Source of the DNA: Burkholderia catarinensis
Lineage (GTDB): Bacteria > Pseudomonadota > Gammaproteobacteria > Burkholderiales > Burkholderiaceae
Direction of reading: 5' to 3'
Length of the DNA stretch: 64,000 bases
Assembly (NCBI RefSeq): GCF_001883705.2
Contig: NZ_MDEQ02000009.1
Location: 124,001-188,000 of the forward strand
Both the position numbers and the translations under genes were made by a program. The notes below the pieces were generated by a model. It was given only the letters and a program-made list of their open reading frames with translations, had not been told where the DNA came from and did not search any database. Shown here in pieces: positions 10,218-20,139 of the stretch (its first letter is position 1; every line of letters starts with the position of its first letter).

Positions 10218-10808
10218 TCAGCTCAGCAGGCACCACATCGCGAGCAGCGGGGCGCTTCCCGAGCGCATCGCATGCACGATGTCGGGCGTGTTGTGCAGCC
10301 CGCCGCCGATTCCAGGATCGAACCAGTCTCCATCCCGTTGCCGGAATTCGCCGGCGGACAGCAGGACGTACGCCTCTTCCGGGAGATGTTGATGGTCGGG
10401 GTATCGCGTGAAAGGGGCGAGCAACGAGAATCCCAGCTGGACGTCGTAACGGCTTTCCATGCCGCCGGGCCCGCAAATCATCCCGTGCACGTGCCGGTCG
10501 ACATAGTTCTCGCTGCCGTTCAATCCCGACGTTCGTCGTTGCCAGCCGAGCGACGGTTCGAGCGTCTTGATCGTGCGGGCAGCGGCACCGAGATCGGACG
10601 CGTCGTCAAGCAGCGGCGCGAGCGCGGCGTCGAGCAGGTCGCAGGCCGGATGCCGTTTCGCCGCGCGCATCCCGTCGCTGGCTGGACGTTCGAGGCGATC
10701 GAACACCTTCGCCGCCACCTCGCGGGCCGCATCCGGCAGCCGCGGCGACTGAAACAGGCGTTGCGCGATACCAATGAAATTGGCCAGGTCCTCAGGTCGG
10801 TTGTACAT
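10218..10808 (-). CDS. DMSP-lyase-family cupin protein
   Basis: A 196-residue protein with an N-terminal helical part and a C-terminal single cupin domain. The cupin metal site is recognisable: DHQHLPEEAYVLLSAGEF carries the H-x-H-x(3-4)-E pattern, and HNTPDIVHAMRSG carries the last histidine. The whole layout matches the dimethylsulfoniopropionate lyase family (DddL/DddQ-like). DMSP cleavage in a Burkholderia is not established by this, and many family members act on other compounds. A betaine-type ABC transporter operon diverges from it 600 bases away. That transporter class also carries DMSP-like osmolytes, so the two may be linked. Confidence 0.7.
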   Translation of the reverse strand: MYNRPEDLANFIGIAQRLFQSPRLPDAAREVAAKVFDRLERPASDGMRAAKRHPACDLLDAALAPLLDDASDLGAAARTIKTLEPSLGWQRRTSGLNGSENYVDRHVHGMICGPGGMESRYDVQLGFSLLAPFTRYPDHQHLPEEAYVLLSAGEFRQRDGDWFDPGIGGGLHNTPDIVHAMRSGSAPLLAMWCLLS

Positions 10809-11419
10809 GGTGCTCCGGGATTGCAGTGACGGCTTCGCATGTTGTGCGACGCATTGAATGTGACGCGCTTTCCCGTGAATGCCGCTGCGCGCTCACGGGC
10901 TTTCCCCACGGCTCGAATCATAGGCCGGCCATGTCATGCGTGGAGCATGCCGCCTTTCCGGGGCTTTCCCCTGACAGGACTTTCCCTTAATCGCGGGCAT
11001 CGCGAGCGGCCGCCCGTTCGCGCGGGCAGACGCCCCGCACCGGCACCCCGCCTCGCCGCCAAACCCCGCCGGTATTGACGTTGCGCGAAGGCCGCGGTGG
11101 CCGGCCGACGCGCGGGCAAGCGCCGCCCCCCGGCCATGCATTACCAAAGGTAGGGGAAAGGGTGAAGAAAATGTAGCTGGGCATTGCAATTTGGATTGAT
11201 ACGCTGCAATCAATGCATTAATCACCCGAGAGGGCGAGATCAACGTCTGAATATACGAATAATTTTTATATTTTTGGTGATTCGTGCGATTTAAAGGCCG
11301 GCGACATTTTATTTCGACGCAAACCGCGCGAAAAGACGCGACACCGCCAAACCGCGGCTATCCGCAGACGCAGGACGCGGCGGCCTTCAATTTCTTGAAC
11401 AGCCAGTTGGGATGACAGA
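10809..11419. promoter_or_regulatory. Divergent control region cupin / betaine-type operon
   Basis: About 610 bases without a supportable gene. Bases 11180-11220 are rich in dyad symmetry: gcattg (11181-11186) with caatgc (11211-11216), attgca (11183-11188) with tgcaat (11205-11210), and ATTGAT (11195-11200) with ATCAAT (11209-11214). This fits an operator, perhaps for the LysR protein encoded at 20.1 kb. Bases 11245-11305 are unusually A+T rich and a likely promoter. These roles are inferred. Confidence 0.45.
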
Positions 11420-12709
11420 ATGAACCCGAATTTGACCTACGTGCCGGGTGACGCGATACCGCAACGCGCAATCGACACGGACGCCGCGCCGTCGGCGGCC
11501 CGGCCCGTTGCCGTGTCCGGAACCGACATCCTGACGGTCAGGAACCTGTCGAAGATCTTCGGCCCGAAACCCGAACGGGCGATCCAGCTGATGAAACAGG
11601 GTGTCGGGCGCAACGAGATCTTCGCCGAGACCGGCAACATGGTCGCGGTCAACGACGTGAGCCTGAGCGTCAAGGCCGGCGAAATCTTCGTCATCATGGG
11701 GCTGTCCGGTTCCGGCAAGTCGACACTGGTGCGGCTGCTCAACCGGCTCATCGAGCCGACGTCCGGCCAGGTCGTGCTCGAAGGCCGCGACATCGCGCCG
11801 ATGTCGACACCGGAGCTTCGCGCCGTTCGCCGGCAAAAAATGGCGATGGTGTTTCAGTCGTTCGCGTTGCTGCCGAACCGCACGGTGCTCGACAACATCG
11901 CATACGGGCTCGAAGTTGCCGGCATCAGGAAAGCCGAGCGCTACGACATTGCGCGCACCGCGTTGACGCGCGTCGGCCTCGGTTCCTACGAAAAACTGCT
12001 GCCGAGCGAGCTGTCCGGCGGCATGCAGCAACGGGTCGGCCTGGCCCGCGCGCTGGCCGTGAACCCGTCGGTACTGCTGATGGACGAAGCGTTCTCGGCA
12101 CTCGACCCGCTGATTCGATTCGAAATGCAGAACGAACTGCTGCGCTTGCAGAAGGAAGAGCAGCGGACGATCGTCTTCATCTCCCACGACATCGAGGAGG
12201 CGGTCAAGATCGGCGGCCGGATCGGCATCATGAAGGACGGCTGCCTGATTCAGGTCGGCACGCCCGCCGAGCTCATCCGGTCGCCGGCCGACGAGTACGT
12301 GCGGGACTTCTTCCGCAACGTCGACGTGTCGCGCTTCCTGAAGGCATCCAGCCTGATGACCCGGGTCGATCGCGGCATGATTTCGTGCGACGCCGGTGCG
12401 CCGTCCGGGCGCTATCTCGAGCAGCTCGTCGACAGCGGCGCCGAGTGCGGCTACGTCTGCGACCAGGCGGGCCAGTACCTGGGCTGCGTGACGGCCGCGA
12501 CGCTGCACAAGTGCGGGGATCGACCGATCCGGGACGCGTTCCTGCGCGACGTCGACGGCGTGTCGACGGAAACGGACCTGCATCAACTGGCCGCCATCGC
12601 GCTCAACCAGCAACACGACGTACCCGTCACGGATGCGGCCGGCAGGCTAGCCGGCGTGGTGTCCTGCCGGGCGATTCTCAAACAGGTGATGGAACGGAGG
12701 GCAGCATGA
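11420..12709 (+). CDS. proV: Betaine/proline-type ABC transporter ATPase (ProV/OpuAA-like)
   Basis: A 429-residue ATP-binding subunit of an osmolyte-type importer. Motifs in order are Walker A GLSGSGKST, signature LSGGMQQRV, Walker B LLMDEAFSALD and the H-loop ISHDIEEAV. These are followed by a C-terminal CBS-like region ending in DVPVTDAAGRLAGVV. The N-terminal IFGPKPERAIQLMKQG segment is characteristic of ProV-type proteins. Its stop overlaps the permease start (ATGA). Since a glyA, a lyase, an oxidase and a dehydrogenase follow in the same direction, I infer that it imports a carbon or nitrogen source rather than serving osmoprotection. Confidence 0.9.
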   Translation: MNPNLTYVPGDAIPQRAIDTDAAPSAARPVAVSGTDILTVRNLSKIFGPKPERAIQLMKQGVGRNEIFAETGNMVAVNDVSLSVKAGEIFVIMGLSGSGKSTLVRLLNRLIEPTSGQVVLEGRDIAPMSTPELRAVRRQKMAMVFQSFALLPNRTVLDNIAYGLEVAGIRKAERYDIARTALTRVGLGSYEKLLPSELSGGMQQRVGLARALAVNPSVLLMDEAFSALDPLIRFEMQNELLRLQKEEQRTIVFISHDIEEAVKIGGRIGIMKDGCLIQVGTPAELIRSPADEYVRDFFRNVDVSRFLKASSLMTRVDRGMISCDAGAPSGRYLEQLVDSGAECGYVCDQAGQYLGCVTAATLHKCGDRPIRDAFLRDVDGVSTETDLHQLAAIALNQQHDVPVTDAAGRLAGVVSCRAILKQVMERRAA

Positions 12710-13593
12710 ACGCGTCGGTTATCGGGAAGTTCGCGGAGAGCGTCGTCAACTTCCTGTTTCTGCATTTCCGCGGCGGCTTCGACGCATTCTCGGCCGGATT
12801 GGGTGCGGTGGTGAAGCTGCTGGAAGACGGGCTCGCCGCGATTCCGTTCGTCGCGATGCTCGTGATCCTGGTCGGCTTCGCGCTGTGGCGGCGCGGCATC
12901 GTGTTTTCGATCTTCGTCGGCTTTGCGCTGCTCGTCATCCACTACATGGGCTTGTGGGCACAGACCGTGTCCACGCTGGCGCTCGTCACGGCCGCGACGT
13001 TCTTCAGCCTCGTGATCGGCGTGCCGCTGGGCATCTGGGGCGCGCGCAACAACCGGGTCGGCATGGTCCTGCGCTCGCTGCTCGATTTCATGCAGACGAT
13101 GCCGGCCTTCGTCTACCTGATTCCGGCCGTCATCCTGTTCGGGCTGGGCCGCGTGCCGGCCGTGATCGCGACGATCGTGTTCGCGATGCCGCCGGTCGTG
13201 CGCCTGACGACGCTGGGGATCCGGCAGGTGCGCGAGGAGCTGATGGAAGCCGGGCGCTCGTTCGGCAGCACCGACTGGCAGCTTCTCTGGAAGATCCAGT
13301 TGCCGAACGCATTGCCGTCCATCATGGCCGGCGTGAACCAGACGATCATGATGGCGCTTTCGATGGTGGTGGTCGCGTCGATGATCGGCGCGGGCGGCCT
13401 CGGCGAGTATGTGCTGAGCGGCATCCAGCGCCTGGACATCGGCATCGGCTTCGAAGGCGGCCTCGGCGTCGTGCTGCTTGCCATCGTGCTGGATCGCCTG
13501 ACGGAGAGCTTCGGCGTGAAGTCGAAGGCCAACAAGGCCCGGCCTGCTGCCCGGGCCAGGAAACCGGGCGCCGGCGGCGCGGCGCAAACCTGA
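12706..13593 (+). CDS. proW: Betaine/proline-type ABC transporter permease (ProW-like)
   Basis: A 295-residue inner-membrane permease with about six to seven spans. The EAA-type loop that docks on the ATPase is visible (EAGRSFGSTDWQLLWKIQLP). The LRSLLDFMQTMPAFVYLIP segment is typical of the ProW family. The start at 12706 overlaps the ATPase stop and has a ggaacggagggcagc ribosome binding region. A strong hairpin begins six bases after the stop codon. The C-terminal tail is basic and alanine-rich. Confidence 0.9.
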   Translation: MNASVIGKFAESVVNFLFLHFRGGFDAFSAGLGAVVKLLEDGLAAIPFVAMLVILVGFALWRRGIVFSIFVGFALLVIHYMGLWAQTVSTLALVTAATFFSLVIGVPLGIWGARNNRVGMVLRSLLDFMQTMPAFVYLIPAVILFGLGRVPAVIATIVFAMPPVVRLTTLGIRQVREELMEAGRSFGSTDWQLLWKIQLPNALPSIMAGVNQTIMMALSMVVVASMIGAGGLGEYVLSGIQRLDIGIGFEGGLGVVLLAIVLDRLTESFGVKSKANKARPAARARKPGAGGAAQT

Positions 13594-13598
13594 TTGAC

Positions 13599-13643
13599 CT
13601 GCCGGCCGCGCGCGCGGGCCCGGTGCCCGGGCGCGGCCGGCAG
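13599..13643 (+). repeat. Long stem-loop between permease and binding-protein genes
   Basis: A perfect 12-bp inverted repeat (ctgccggccgcg at 13599-13610 and cgcggccggcag at 13632-13643), with a smaller GC-rich hairpin in its loop. It starts six bases after the permease stop and has no T tract. It may be an mRNA stabiliser or partial attenuator that sets transporter stoichiometry. Confidence 0.5.
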
Positions 13644-13778
13644 ACGATGTGAATTGCGGACCGGTCCGGCGCACGCCGTGCCGCTCCAAGAGCCGTGCGG
13701 CATGTGAGGCGACCCGGTGCGCTGCATCGCGGCGTCCGTCATCTTTGAAGACAACGACGAGTTACAAAGGAGTGCTAT

Positions 13779-14660
13779 ATGAACAGCAGTGCGGTTAAAT
13801 CGCTTCTCGCGAAACTGACGATATCGGCGGTCGTGGCTTTCGGCGTCGGCGTGGGGCCGGTCGCGGCGGCCGAGCCGATCAAGATGGCGGTGACGAACTG
13901 GGCGGACGTGCTGGCGGTGGCGAACGTGGCCAAGTACGTGCTCGAGAACGATATCAAGCAGCCGGTGCAGTTCGTGCAGGCCGATATCGGCATCCAGTAC
14001 CAGGGCGTGGCGCGCGGGGACCTGGACATCATGGTCGGCGGCTGGCTGCCCGTGACGCACGCGGCCTACTACACGAAGTACAAGAACGACCTGGATGACG
14101 TCGGCATCATCTATACGGGCGGCAGAAACGGCTGGGCCGTGCCGACCTACATTCCCGAGTCGCAGTTGTCGTCGATCGCCGATCTGGCGAAGCCGGAGGT
14201 CAAGAGCAAGCTGAACGGGATCGTCCAGGGCATCGAGCCGGGCGGCGGCCTGATGCAGGCGTCCGAAAAGACCATCAAGGCCTACAACCTGGACGGCTAC
14301 AACCTGCAGTCGTCGAGCGAAGCCGGCATGCTCGCGAGCGTGCAGCGCGCCTACCAGTCGAAGCAGTGGGTGGTCGCGACGGTCTGGAGCCCGCACTGGC
14401 TGTTCCAGAAATGGCAGATGCGCTACCTGAAGGACCCGAAGGGAACGCTGGGCGGCGAAGAGCAGATCCACGCGTTCGCGTCGAAGAAGTTCGCCGGCAA
14501 GTTTCCGCGGGCGGACGTGTTCTTCAAGCATTTCAAGCTGACGCTGGCCGATGTCGAGGCCATCGAGTTTGAAGGAAACAGCACGAACGACTATGCGACG
14601 GCCGCGAAGAAATTCGTCGACGCGCATCCGGAGAAGGTGAAGGCCTGGCTGGCGCAGTGA
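13779..14660 (+). CDS. proX: Betaine-type substrate-binding protein (ProX/OpuAC-like)
   Basis: A 293-residue secreted binding protein with an N-terminal signal peptide (basic start, hydrophobic core, cleavage near AAEPIK). It has the OpuAC fold. Tryptophans that normally form an aromatic cage for quaternary ammonium or sulfonium groups are seen in VTNWADV, GGWLPVTHA, GRNGWAVP and VWSPHWLF. This supports a methylated ammonium or sulfonium ligand, though the exact ligand is unknown. A good ribosome binding site (aaaggagtgctat) precedes the ATG. The gene is flanked on both sides by strong hairpins. Confidence 0.9.
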   Translation: MNSSAVKSLLAKLTISAVVAFGVGVGPVAAAEPIKMAVTNWADVLAVANVAKYVLENDIKQPVQFVQADIGIQYQGVARGDLDIMVGGWLPVTHAAYYTKYKNDLDDVGIIYTGGRNGWAVPTYIPESQLSSIADLAKPEVKSKLNGIVQGIEPGGGLMQASEKTIKAYNLDGYNLQSSSEAGMLASVQRAYQSKQWVVATVWSPHWLFQKWQMRYLKDPKGTLGGEEQIHAFASKKFAGKFPRADVFFKHFKLTLADVEAIEFEGNSTNDYATAAKKFVDAHPEKVKAWLAQ

Positions 14661-14688
14661 GCCGGTTGCGCCGTCTACCGGGAAGGCA

Positions 14689-14713
14689 CGCGGCCGGTGT
14701 CGCACCGGCCGCG
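14689..14713 (+). repeat. Perfect 11-bp hairpin after binding-protein gene
   Basis: The arms cgcggccggtg (14689-14699) and caccggccgcg (14703-14713) enclose a 3-base loop, 28 bases after the proX stop. No T tract follows, so a role in mRNA stability or partial termination before glyA is more likely than a full terminator. Confidence 0.5.
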
Positions 14714-14779
14714 CGCCCGTGAAGGCAAGCCCTCTTTCCACACGGCCTGGTTCGACGACCTGCGCCGCGGAGTGACCCA

Positions 14780-16075
14780 GTGAACGAGAACTCACGCTTT
14801 TTTGCCGAATCGCTCCAGAGTCGCGATCCCGTCATCGCGTCGGAGATCGCGCTGGAGTTGCGGCGACAGCAAACCCGGATCGCGCTGATCGCGTCGGAAA
14901 ACATCGTATCGGCCGCGGTGATGGAAGCACAGGGAACGGTGCTGACCAACAAGTATGCGCAAGGGTATCCGTCGAAGCGGTATTACGGCGGTTGCGATCA
15001 TGTCGACCGGATCGAGGCGCTCGCGATCGACCGCGTGCGCGCGCTGTTCGACGCGGAGTTCGCCAACGTGCAGCCGCATTCGGGCGCGCAGGCAAACGGT
15101 GCGGTCATGCTTGCACTGGTGAATCCGGGCGACACGGTGATGGGCATGTCGCTCGACGCCGGCGGCCAACTCACGCACGGCGCGCGGCCGGCGCTCGCCG
15201 GAAAAGGGTTCAACGCCGTGCAGTACGGCGTGAGCCCCGAGACGCAGCGCATCGATTACGACGCGGTGCGCCGGCTCGCCGAGCAGCATCGGCCGAAGCT
15301 GGTCATCGCGGGCTATTCGGCTTACCCGCGCGCGCTGGATTTCGCGGCGTTCCGCGACATCGCGGACAGTGTCGGCGCGATGCTGATGGTGGACATGGCG
15401 CATATCGCGGGGCTCGTCGCGGCCGGGCGGCATCCGGATCCGGTCCGCCATGCGGACGTCGTGACGTCCACCACGCACAAGACGCTGCGCGGGCCGCGCG
15501 GCGGTTTCATCCTGACGAACCGCGGCGACGTCGCGAGGAAGGTCGACGCGGCGGTGTTTCCCGGCCTGCAGGGCGGGCCGCTGATGCATGTGATCGCCGG
15601 CAAGGCGGTTGCGTTCGGCGAGGCGCTGCGTCCGGAATTCACGGCGTATATCGATCGGGTGCTGCGCAATGCGCAAACGCTCGCCAAGGTGCTGCAGGCT
15701 GGCGGGCTGAGTCTCGTCACGGGCGGCACGGACAACCATCTGTTGCTGGTCGACCTGCGCGCGCAGCGCATCACCGGCATGCAGGCGGAAAAGGCGCTGG
15801 AGCGGGCCGGCATCACGTGCAACAGGAACGGCATCCCGTTCGACACGGAAAACGCGGCCGTCACGTCCGGCATCCGGCTCGGCACGCCGGCCGGCACGAC
15901 GCGCGGATTCGGCACTGCCGAGTTCGAGCAGATCGGTGCAATGATTCTCGACGTACTGTCGGCGCTCCAGGCCGATCCGAACGGCGACGATCAGGTCGAA
16001 CGCGCGGTGCGAAGCCGCGTGCGCGACCTGTGCAGCCAGTTTCCGCTCCATGCGCACGCGGAAGCCCATGTCTAG
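14780..16075 (+). CDS. glyA: Serine hydroxymethyltransferase family protein
   Basis: PLP enzyme that interconverts serine and glycine with a folate one-carbon carrier, or acts as a related aldolase. At 431 residues it has the normal length. Motifs include [12 protein letters not shown] near the start, [11 protein letters not shown], and the PLP lysine region [16 protein letters not shown]. It starts with GTG at 14780, with ggagtgaccca upstream. Its place inside a transporter-oxidase operon suggests a dedicated catabolic copy handling glycine or one-carbon units released from the imported compound, not the housekeeping glyA. That is inference from context. Confidence 0.9.
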   Translation: MNENSRFFAESLQSRDPVIASEIALELRRQQTRIALIASENIVSAAVMEAQGTVLTNKYAQGYPSKRYYGGCDHVDRIEALAIDRVRALFDAEFANVQPHSGAQANGAVMLALVNPGDTVMGMSLDAGGQLTHGARPALAGKGFNAVQYGVSPETQRIDYDAVRRLAEQHRPKLVIAGYSAYPRALDFAAFRDIADSVGAMLMVDMAHIAGLVAAGRHPDPVRHADVVTSTTHKTLRGPRGGFILTNRGDVARKVDAAVFPGLQGGPLMHVIAGKAVAFGEALRPEFTAYIDRVLRNAQTLAKVLQAGGLSLVTGGTDNHLLLVDLRAQRITGMQAEKALERAGITCNRNGIPFDTENAAVTSGIRLGTPAGTTRGFGTAEFEQIGAMILDVLSALQADPNGDDQVERAVRSRVRDLCSQFPLHAHAEAHV

Positions 16076-16208
16076 GCCATCGAATCGTGAAGGCCGTCAG
16101 GAATCCGAATATTTTTGAACTGCCGCGCCTCCGTATGCGATCCCGCCCGGCCGGTTGCCGGGGTGACGCGCGGAGAGCGCGGCGTACTTGATGAAGAGAG
16201 GAACCAAA

Positions 16209-17093
16209 ATGAGCTTCGAAGGCGTACATACCCCGCTGGTCACCCCGTTCGCCGCGGACGGCGAAATCGATCATCAACTGCTCGGCAGGCATGCGGCCGA
16301 TCTCGCGGGCCGCGTATCCGGGCTCGGTATCGGCGGCACCACCGGCGAATACTACGCGCTGAGTTTCGACGAGCGGGTCCGGACGTTCGGTACCGTCGCC
16401 GAAGCGGCCGGCGGCAAGACGTTCCTGACCGCCGGCATCAACGCGACGACGACCGGCGAAGTCATCCGCCTGGGCCAGGCGGCCAAGCGCGCCGGCATGT
16501 CGGCGCTGCTGGTCGCGGCGCCTTATTACGCGCAGCCGACCCAGGAGGAACTGCTCGCCCACCTGCTGAAGGTCGACGACGCGCTCGACATGCCGGTCAT
16601 GCTGTACAACTTTCCGGCCCGCACCGGCACGGCGATCGGCGACGACATCCTCGCGACGCTGCTCGAACGGCGGAATTTCGTCGCGATGAAGGAAAGCACC
16701 GGCGACATCTCGCACCTGCATCACCTCGTCACGCATTTCGGCGACCGGCTGGTGCTGAGCTGCGGGATGGACGACCAGGCGCTCGAGTTCTTCGTGTGGG
16801 GCGCGAGAAGCTGGGTCGGCGGCGCGTCGAACTTCCTGCCCGAAGCGCATACCGCGCTGTACGACGCATGCGTGACGCGCGGCGATTTCGACGCGGGCCG
16901 CAAGCTGATGGCCCAGCTGCTGCCGGTGCTCGAACTGCTCGAACGCAGTGGGAAGTTCATTCAGTACGTCCGCTACGGCTGCGAGCTGGCGGGGCTGCCG
17001 GTCGGGCCGGCGCGCGCGCCGCTCGGCACGCTCACCGACGAGGAGCGTCGCGCATTCGCACAACTGGTGAAGCCGCTGTTCCGCAAGGATTGA
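16209..17093 (+). CDS. DapA/N-acetylneuraminate lyase family protein
   Basis: A 294-residue class I aldolase or lyase of the DHDPS/NAL superfamily. The Schiff-base lysine is in FVAMKESTGD, the catalytic tyrosine in MLYNFPARTGT, and the GGTTGEYYALS loop is present. The start at 16209 (MSFEGVHTPLVTPF) has an AGAGGA ribosome binding site. In-frame ATGs 18 and 21 bases upstream are less likely. True DHDPS has a housekeeping copy elsewhere. In this operon the protein probably cleaves or dehydrates a 2-oxo acid intermediate, as in hydroxyproline catabolism. The substrate is unknown. Confidence 0.8.
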   Translation: MSFEGVHTPLVTPFAADGEIDHQLLGRHAADLAGRVSGLGIGGTTGEYYALSFDERVRTFGTVAEAAGGKTFLTAGINATTTGEVIRLGQAAKRAGMSALLVAAPYYAQPTQEELLAHLLKVDDALDMPVMLYNFPARTGTAIGDDILATLLERRNFVAMKESTGDISHLHHLVTHFGDRLVLSCGMDDQALEFFVWGARSWVGGASNFLPEAHTALYDACVTRGDFDAGRKLMAQLLPVLELLERSGKFIQYVRYGCELAGLPVGPARAPLGTLTDEERRAFAQLVKPLFRKD

Positions 17094-17102
17094 TCAGGCG
17101 AC

Positions 17103-18434
17103 ATGGACTCGAATCTGGAATTCGCGCGGTTTCCCGCGCCTGACGGCGTCAACGGCTGGTGGCAAATCCTGCTGCCGCCGCCGGCCGCCCGCGCAGTATC
17201 GTCGGAGCACCGTTACGACTGGGTCGTCGTGGGCGGCGGCATTACCGGATTGTGCGCGGCACGGCGGCTGGCCGAGCTCGCGCCCGATGCATCGATCGCG
17301 CTGGTCGAGGCCGATCGCATCGGCCGCACGACAGCGGGGCGGAATTCCGGATTTTTCGTCGACCTGCCGCACGACATCAGCAGCGAAAGCTACTCGCGCA
17401 GTATCGACGAAGACCAGGCCGACATTCGGTTCCAGCGGCACGGGATCGACTATGTACGCTCGATCGTGCGTCGTCACGGCATCGACTGCGACTGGCGGGA
17501 CGACGGCAAGTTTCATGCGTCGGTCAACCGGAAGGGCGAGACGGCGCTCGCGCATTTTGCCGACGGGCTGACCCGGATCGGCGAAGCATGCGAATGGCTC
17601 GACGGTTCGGCAATCCGGGCGGTGACCGGTACGGATTTCTATCGCGGTGCGCTGTTTACGCCCGGTTGCAGCACGGTGCAGCCGGCCGCGCTGATGCGCG
17701 GCCTCGCCGCGTCGCTGCCGGAGAACGTGACGGTGTTCGAGCTCAGCGCGGTGACGCGGATCGAACGTCGCGGCGCCGCGAGCGTGTTGCATTTCGCGCG
17801 CGGCAAGCTCGTCGCGAAGCAGGCGGTGCTGTGCACGAACGCCTATGCGGCGACGTTCGGCCGCCATCCGAACGGCTTGCTGCCGGTCTACACGTTCGCG
17901 TCGATGACGCGCGTGATGAGCGCGGACGAAATCGCGAGGCTGGGCGGAATGCGGTCGTGGGCGCTGATTCCGGCCGACCCGATGGGGACGACCGTGCGCC
18001 GGCTGTCGAGCGACCGTCTGTGCGTGCGCAACCACTTTGCGTTCCGGCCGGGGCTCGAGGTGTCGCCGGCCGACCTGGCGAAGGCGAAGAGCCTGCACCA
18101 GCGATCGTTCGACCGGCGCTTTCCGATGCTGAAAGGCGTCGAGCTCGAATACACGTGGGGTGGGCCGCTGTGCCTGTCGGCGAACAACGGCGCGCTGTTC
18201 GGGCGACGCAGCGACGGCATTTTCGAAGCGGTCGGATGCAACGGTCTCGGGCTGAGCCGCGGGTCCGCATCGGGCAAGCTGATCGCCGAGTACGCGCTTG
18301 GCCGGTCGAACGAACTCGTGACGCAGTTGCTGAAGCAGCCGCACCCGCGTTCGCTGCCGGTTCGACCGATTGTCGACGTGGCCGTGTCGGCCACGATCTG
18401 GGCGAAGGAATTTTCGGCAGGCGCCGAACTTTGA
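17103..18434 (+). CDS. DAO-family FAD-dependent oxidoreductase
   Basis: A 443-residue flavoprotein with a dinucleotide-binding motif at about residues 40-55 (VVVGGGITGLCAARRLAEL) and the GRNSGFFVD segment near the flavin. The C-terminal GCNGLGLSRGSASGKLIAEY closes the DAO fold. Relatives include glycine/D-amino-acid oxidases, sarcosine oxidase-type demethylases and gamma-glutamylputrescine oxidase (PuuB). Paired with a PuuC-like aldehyde dehydrogenase 16 bases downstream, it probably oxidises a C-N bond to give an aldehyde. The substrate cannot be read from the sequence. Confidence 0.85.
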   Translation: MDSNLEFARFPAPDGVNGWWQILLPPPAARAVSSEHRYDWVVVGGGITGLCAARRLAELAPDASIALVEADRIGRTTAGRNSGFFVDLPHDISSESYSRSIDEDQADIRFQRHGIDYVRSIVRRHGIDCDWRDDGKFHASVNRKGETALAHFADGLTRIGEACEWLDGSAIRAVTGTDFYRGALFTPGCSTVQPAALMRGLAASLPENVTVFELSAVTRIERRGAASVLHFARGKLVAKQAVLCTNAYAATFGRHPNGLLPVYTFASMTRVMSADEIARLGGMRSWALIPADPMGTTVRRLSSDRLCVRNHFAFRPGLEVSPADLAKAKSLHQRSFDRRFPMLKGVELEYTWGGPLCLSANNGALFGRRSDGIFEAVGCNGLGLSRGSASGKLIAEYALGRSNELVTQLLKQPHPRSLPVRPIVDVAVSATIWAKEFSAGAEL

Positions 18435-18450
18435 CTTGTGAGGACAGGAC

Positions 18451-19944
18451 ATGAAGACTCATCAGGAATGGAAGCAGAAGGCGCAGGCGTTGTCGCTCGA
18501 CGGACGCGCGTTCATTGCCGGGCAGCGATGCGCGGCCGCGTCGGGCGAAACGTTCGGCACGCTCAATCCGGCATCGGGCAAGGTGCTGTCCGACGTGGCG
18601 CGATGCGACGACCGGGACGTGGATCGCGCGGTGGCGGCTGCCCGCGACGCATTCGAATCCGGCGCATGGTCGAAAGCCGCGCCGGCGCATCGGAAGGCGG
18701 TGCTGCTGCGTCTGGCGCAACTGATCGACGAGCATGCGGAGGAGTTGGCGCTGCTGGAAGCGCTGGAGGCGGGCAAGCCGATCGGCGAGTGCCTCGGGCT
18801 GGACATTCCCGAGTCGGCGGCCTGCATTCGCTGGCATGCCGAGGTGACCGACAAGCGCTATGACGCGTTGTCGCCGTCGGGATCGGGCGTCGTCAGCATG
18901 ATCACGCGCGAGCCGATCGGCGTCGTCGGCGCGGTGCTGCCATGGAATTTCCCGGCGCTGATGCTCGCGTGGAAGATCGGCCCGGCGCTGTCGGTCGGCA
19001 ACAGCGTGATCGTGAAGCCGGCCGAGCAGACGTCGCTGTCGACGTTGCGCATCGCCGATCTCGCGTTCGAAGCCGGCGTGCCGGCGGGCGTGTTGAGCGT
19101 CGTCACCGGCTTCGGCGAAGGCGCGGGGCAGGCGCTCGGGCGTCATCCCGATGTCGATCTCGTCGCGTTCACGGGCTCGACCGCGACCGGCAAGCGCTTC
19201 CTGCATTATTCGGCGGACACGAACCTGAAGCGCGTGGTGCTCGAATGCGGCGGCAAGAACCCGCAGGTCATTCTCCCCGATGTCGCGAATCTCGACGCGG
19301 TGGCCGAGCAGGCGGTGGCCGCCGCGTTCTGGAACATGGGCGAGAACTGCAGCGCGGGATCGAGGATTCTCGTTCCGTCGAGCCGGAAGGCGGAACTGCT
19401 CGAAAAAGTCCAGGCGGTGCTCGCGGGCTGGAGGACGGGCGACCCGCTCGATCCGGACGTGAAGCTGGGCGCGCTGATCGAGGAGAAGCACTACCGGAAG
19501 GTGTTGGCCCATATCGAGCAGGCGAAGGAAGAAGGCGCGCGCGTCGTATGCGGCGGCCGCGCGACGCTCGAGGAGACCGGCGGCTGGTTCGTCGAACCGA
19601 CGATCTTCGACCAGGTGAGCCCGGAGATGAGCATCGCGCGCGACGAGGTGTTCGGGCCGGTCGTCTGCTTCATCGAATACGACGACGTCGAGGACGCCGT
19701 TCGAATCGCCAACGACACGTGCTATGGGCTCGCCGCGTCGCTGTGGACGGACAACGTGAACAGCGCGCACAAGATCGCGGCGCGCATCCGCGCGGGCACC
19801 GTGACGGTGAACTGCTTCGGCGAAGGGGATCTGTCGACACCCTTCGGCGGGTTCAAGCAGTCGGGCTTCGGCGGTCGCGACAAATCCGTGTATGCACACG
19901 ACCAGTATTGCGAGTTGAAGACCACCTGGCTGAAGCTCGACTGA
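18451..19944 (+). CDS. NAD(P)-dependent aldehyde dehydrogenase (PuuC-like)
   Basis: A 497-residue ALDH. The active-site glutamate is in LECGGKNPQ and the catalytic cysteine in NMGENCSAGSRIL. The cofactor motif FTGSTATGKRF and the C-terminal PFGGFKQSGFGGRDKS are typical of this class. Overall it reads closest to gamma-glutamyl-gamma-aminobutyraldehyde dehydrogenase (PuuC) and betaine-aldehyde-type enzymes. It follows the FAD oxidase closely and should oxidise its aldehyde product. A gaggacaggac ribosome binding site precedes the ATG. Confidence 0.9.
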   Translation: MKTHQEWKQKAQALSLDGRAFIAGQRCAAASGETFGTLNPASGKVLSDVARCDDRDVDRAVAAARDAFESGAWSKAAPAHRKAVLLRLAQLIDEHAEELALLEALEAGKPIGECLGLDIPESAACIRWHAEVTDKRYDALSPSGSGVVSMITREPIGVVGAVLPWNFPALMLAWKIGPALSVGNSVIVKPAEQTSLSTLRIADLAFEAGVPAGVLSVVTGFGEGAGQALGRHPDVDLVAFTGSTATGKRFLHYSADTNLKRVVLECGGKNPQVILPDVANLDAVAEQAVAAAFWNMGENCSAGSRILVPSSRKAELLEKVQAVLAGWRTGDPLDPDVKLGALIEEKHYRKVLAHIEQAKEEGARVVCGGRATLEETGGWFVEPTIFDQVSPEMSIARDEVFGPVVCFIEYDDVEDAVRIANDTCYGLAASLWTDNVNSAHKIAARIRAGTVTVNCFGEGDLSTPFGGFKQSGFGGRDKSVYAHDQYCELKTTWLKLD

Positions 19945-20139
19945 CGGCGGCGGCCAATCGGCGCGCGGCGTTGCCTGGGCACGCCCGCGCATCCCGCCCC
20001 GCGGGAACGGATCACGCGGTCTGCCCCGGAGTTTTCCTGCGATTCGTGGCACGATAGCTGGATTCCTACCGGAGCACGCGCGTGCCGGCCACGCGTGTAT
20101 CGATCCGCACCAAGCCTATCCGTTTCGAGAGTGACAGCC

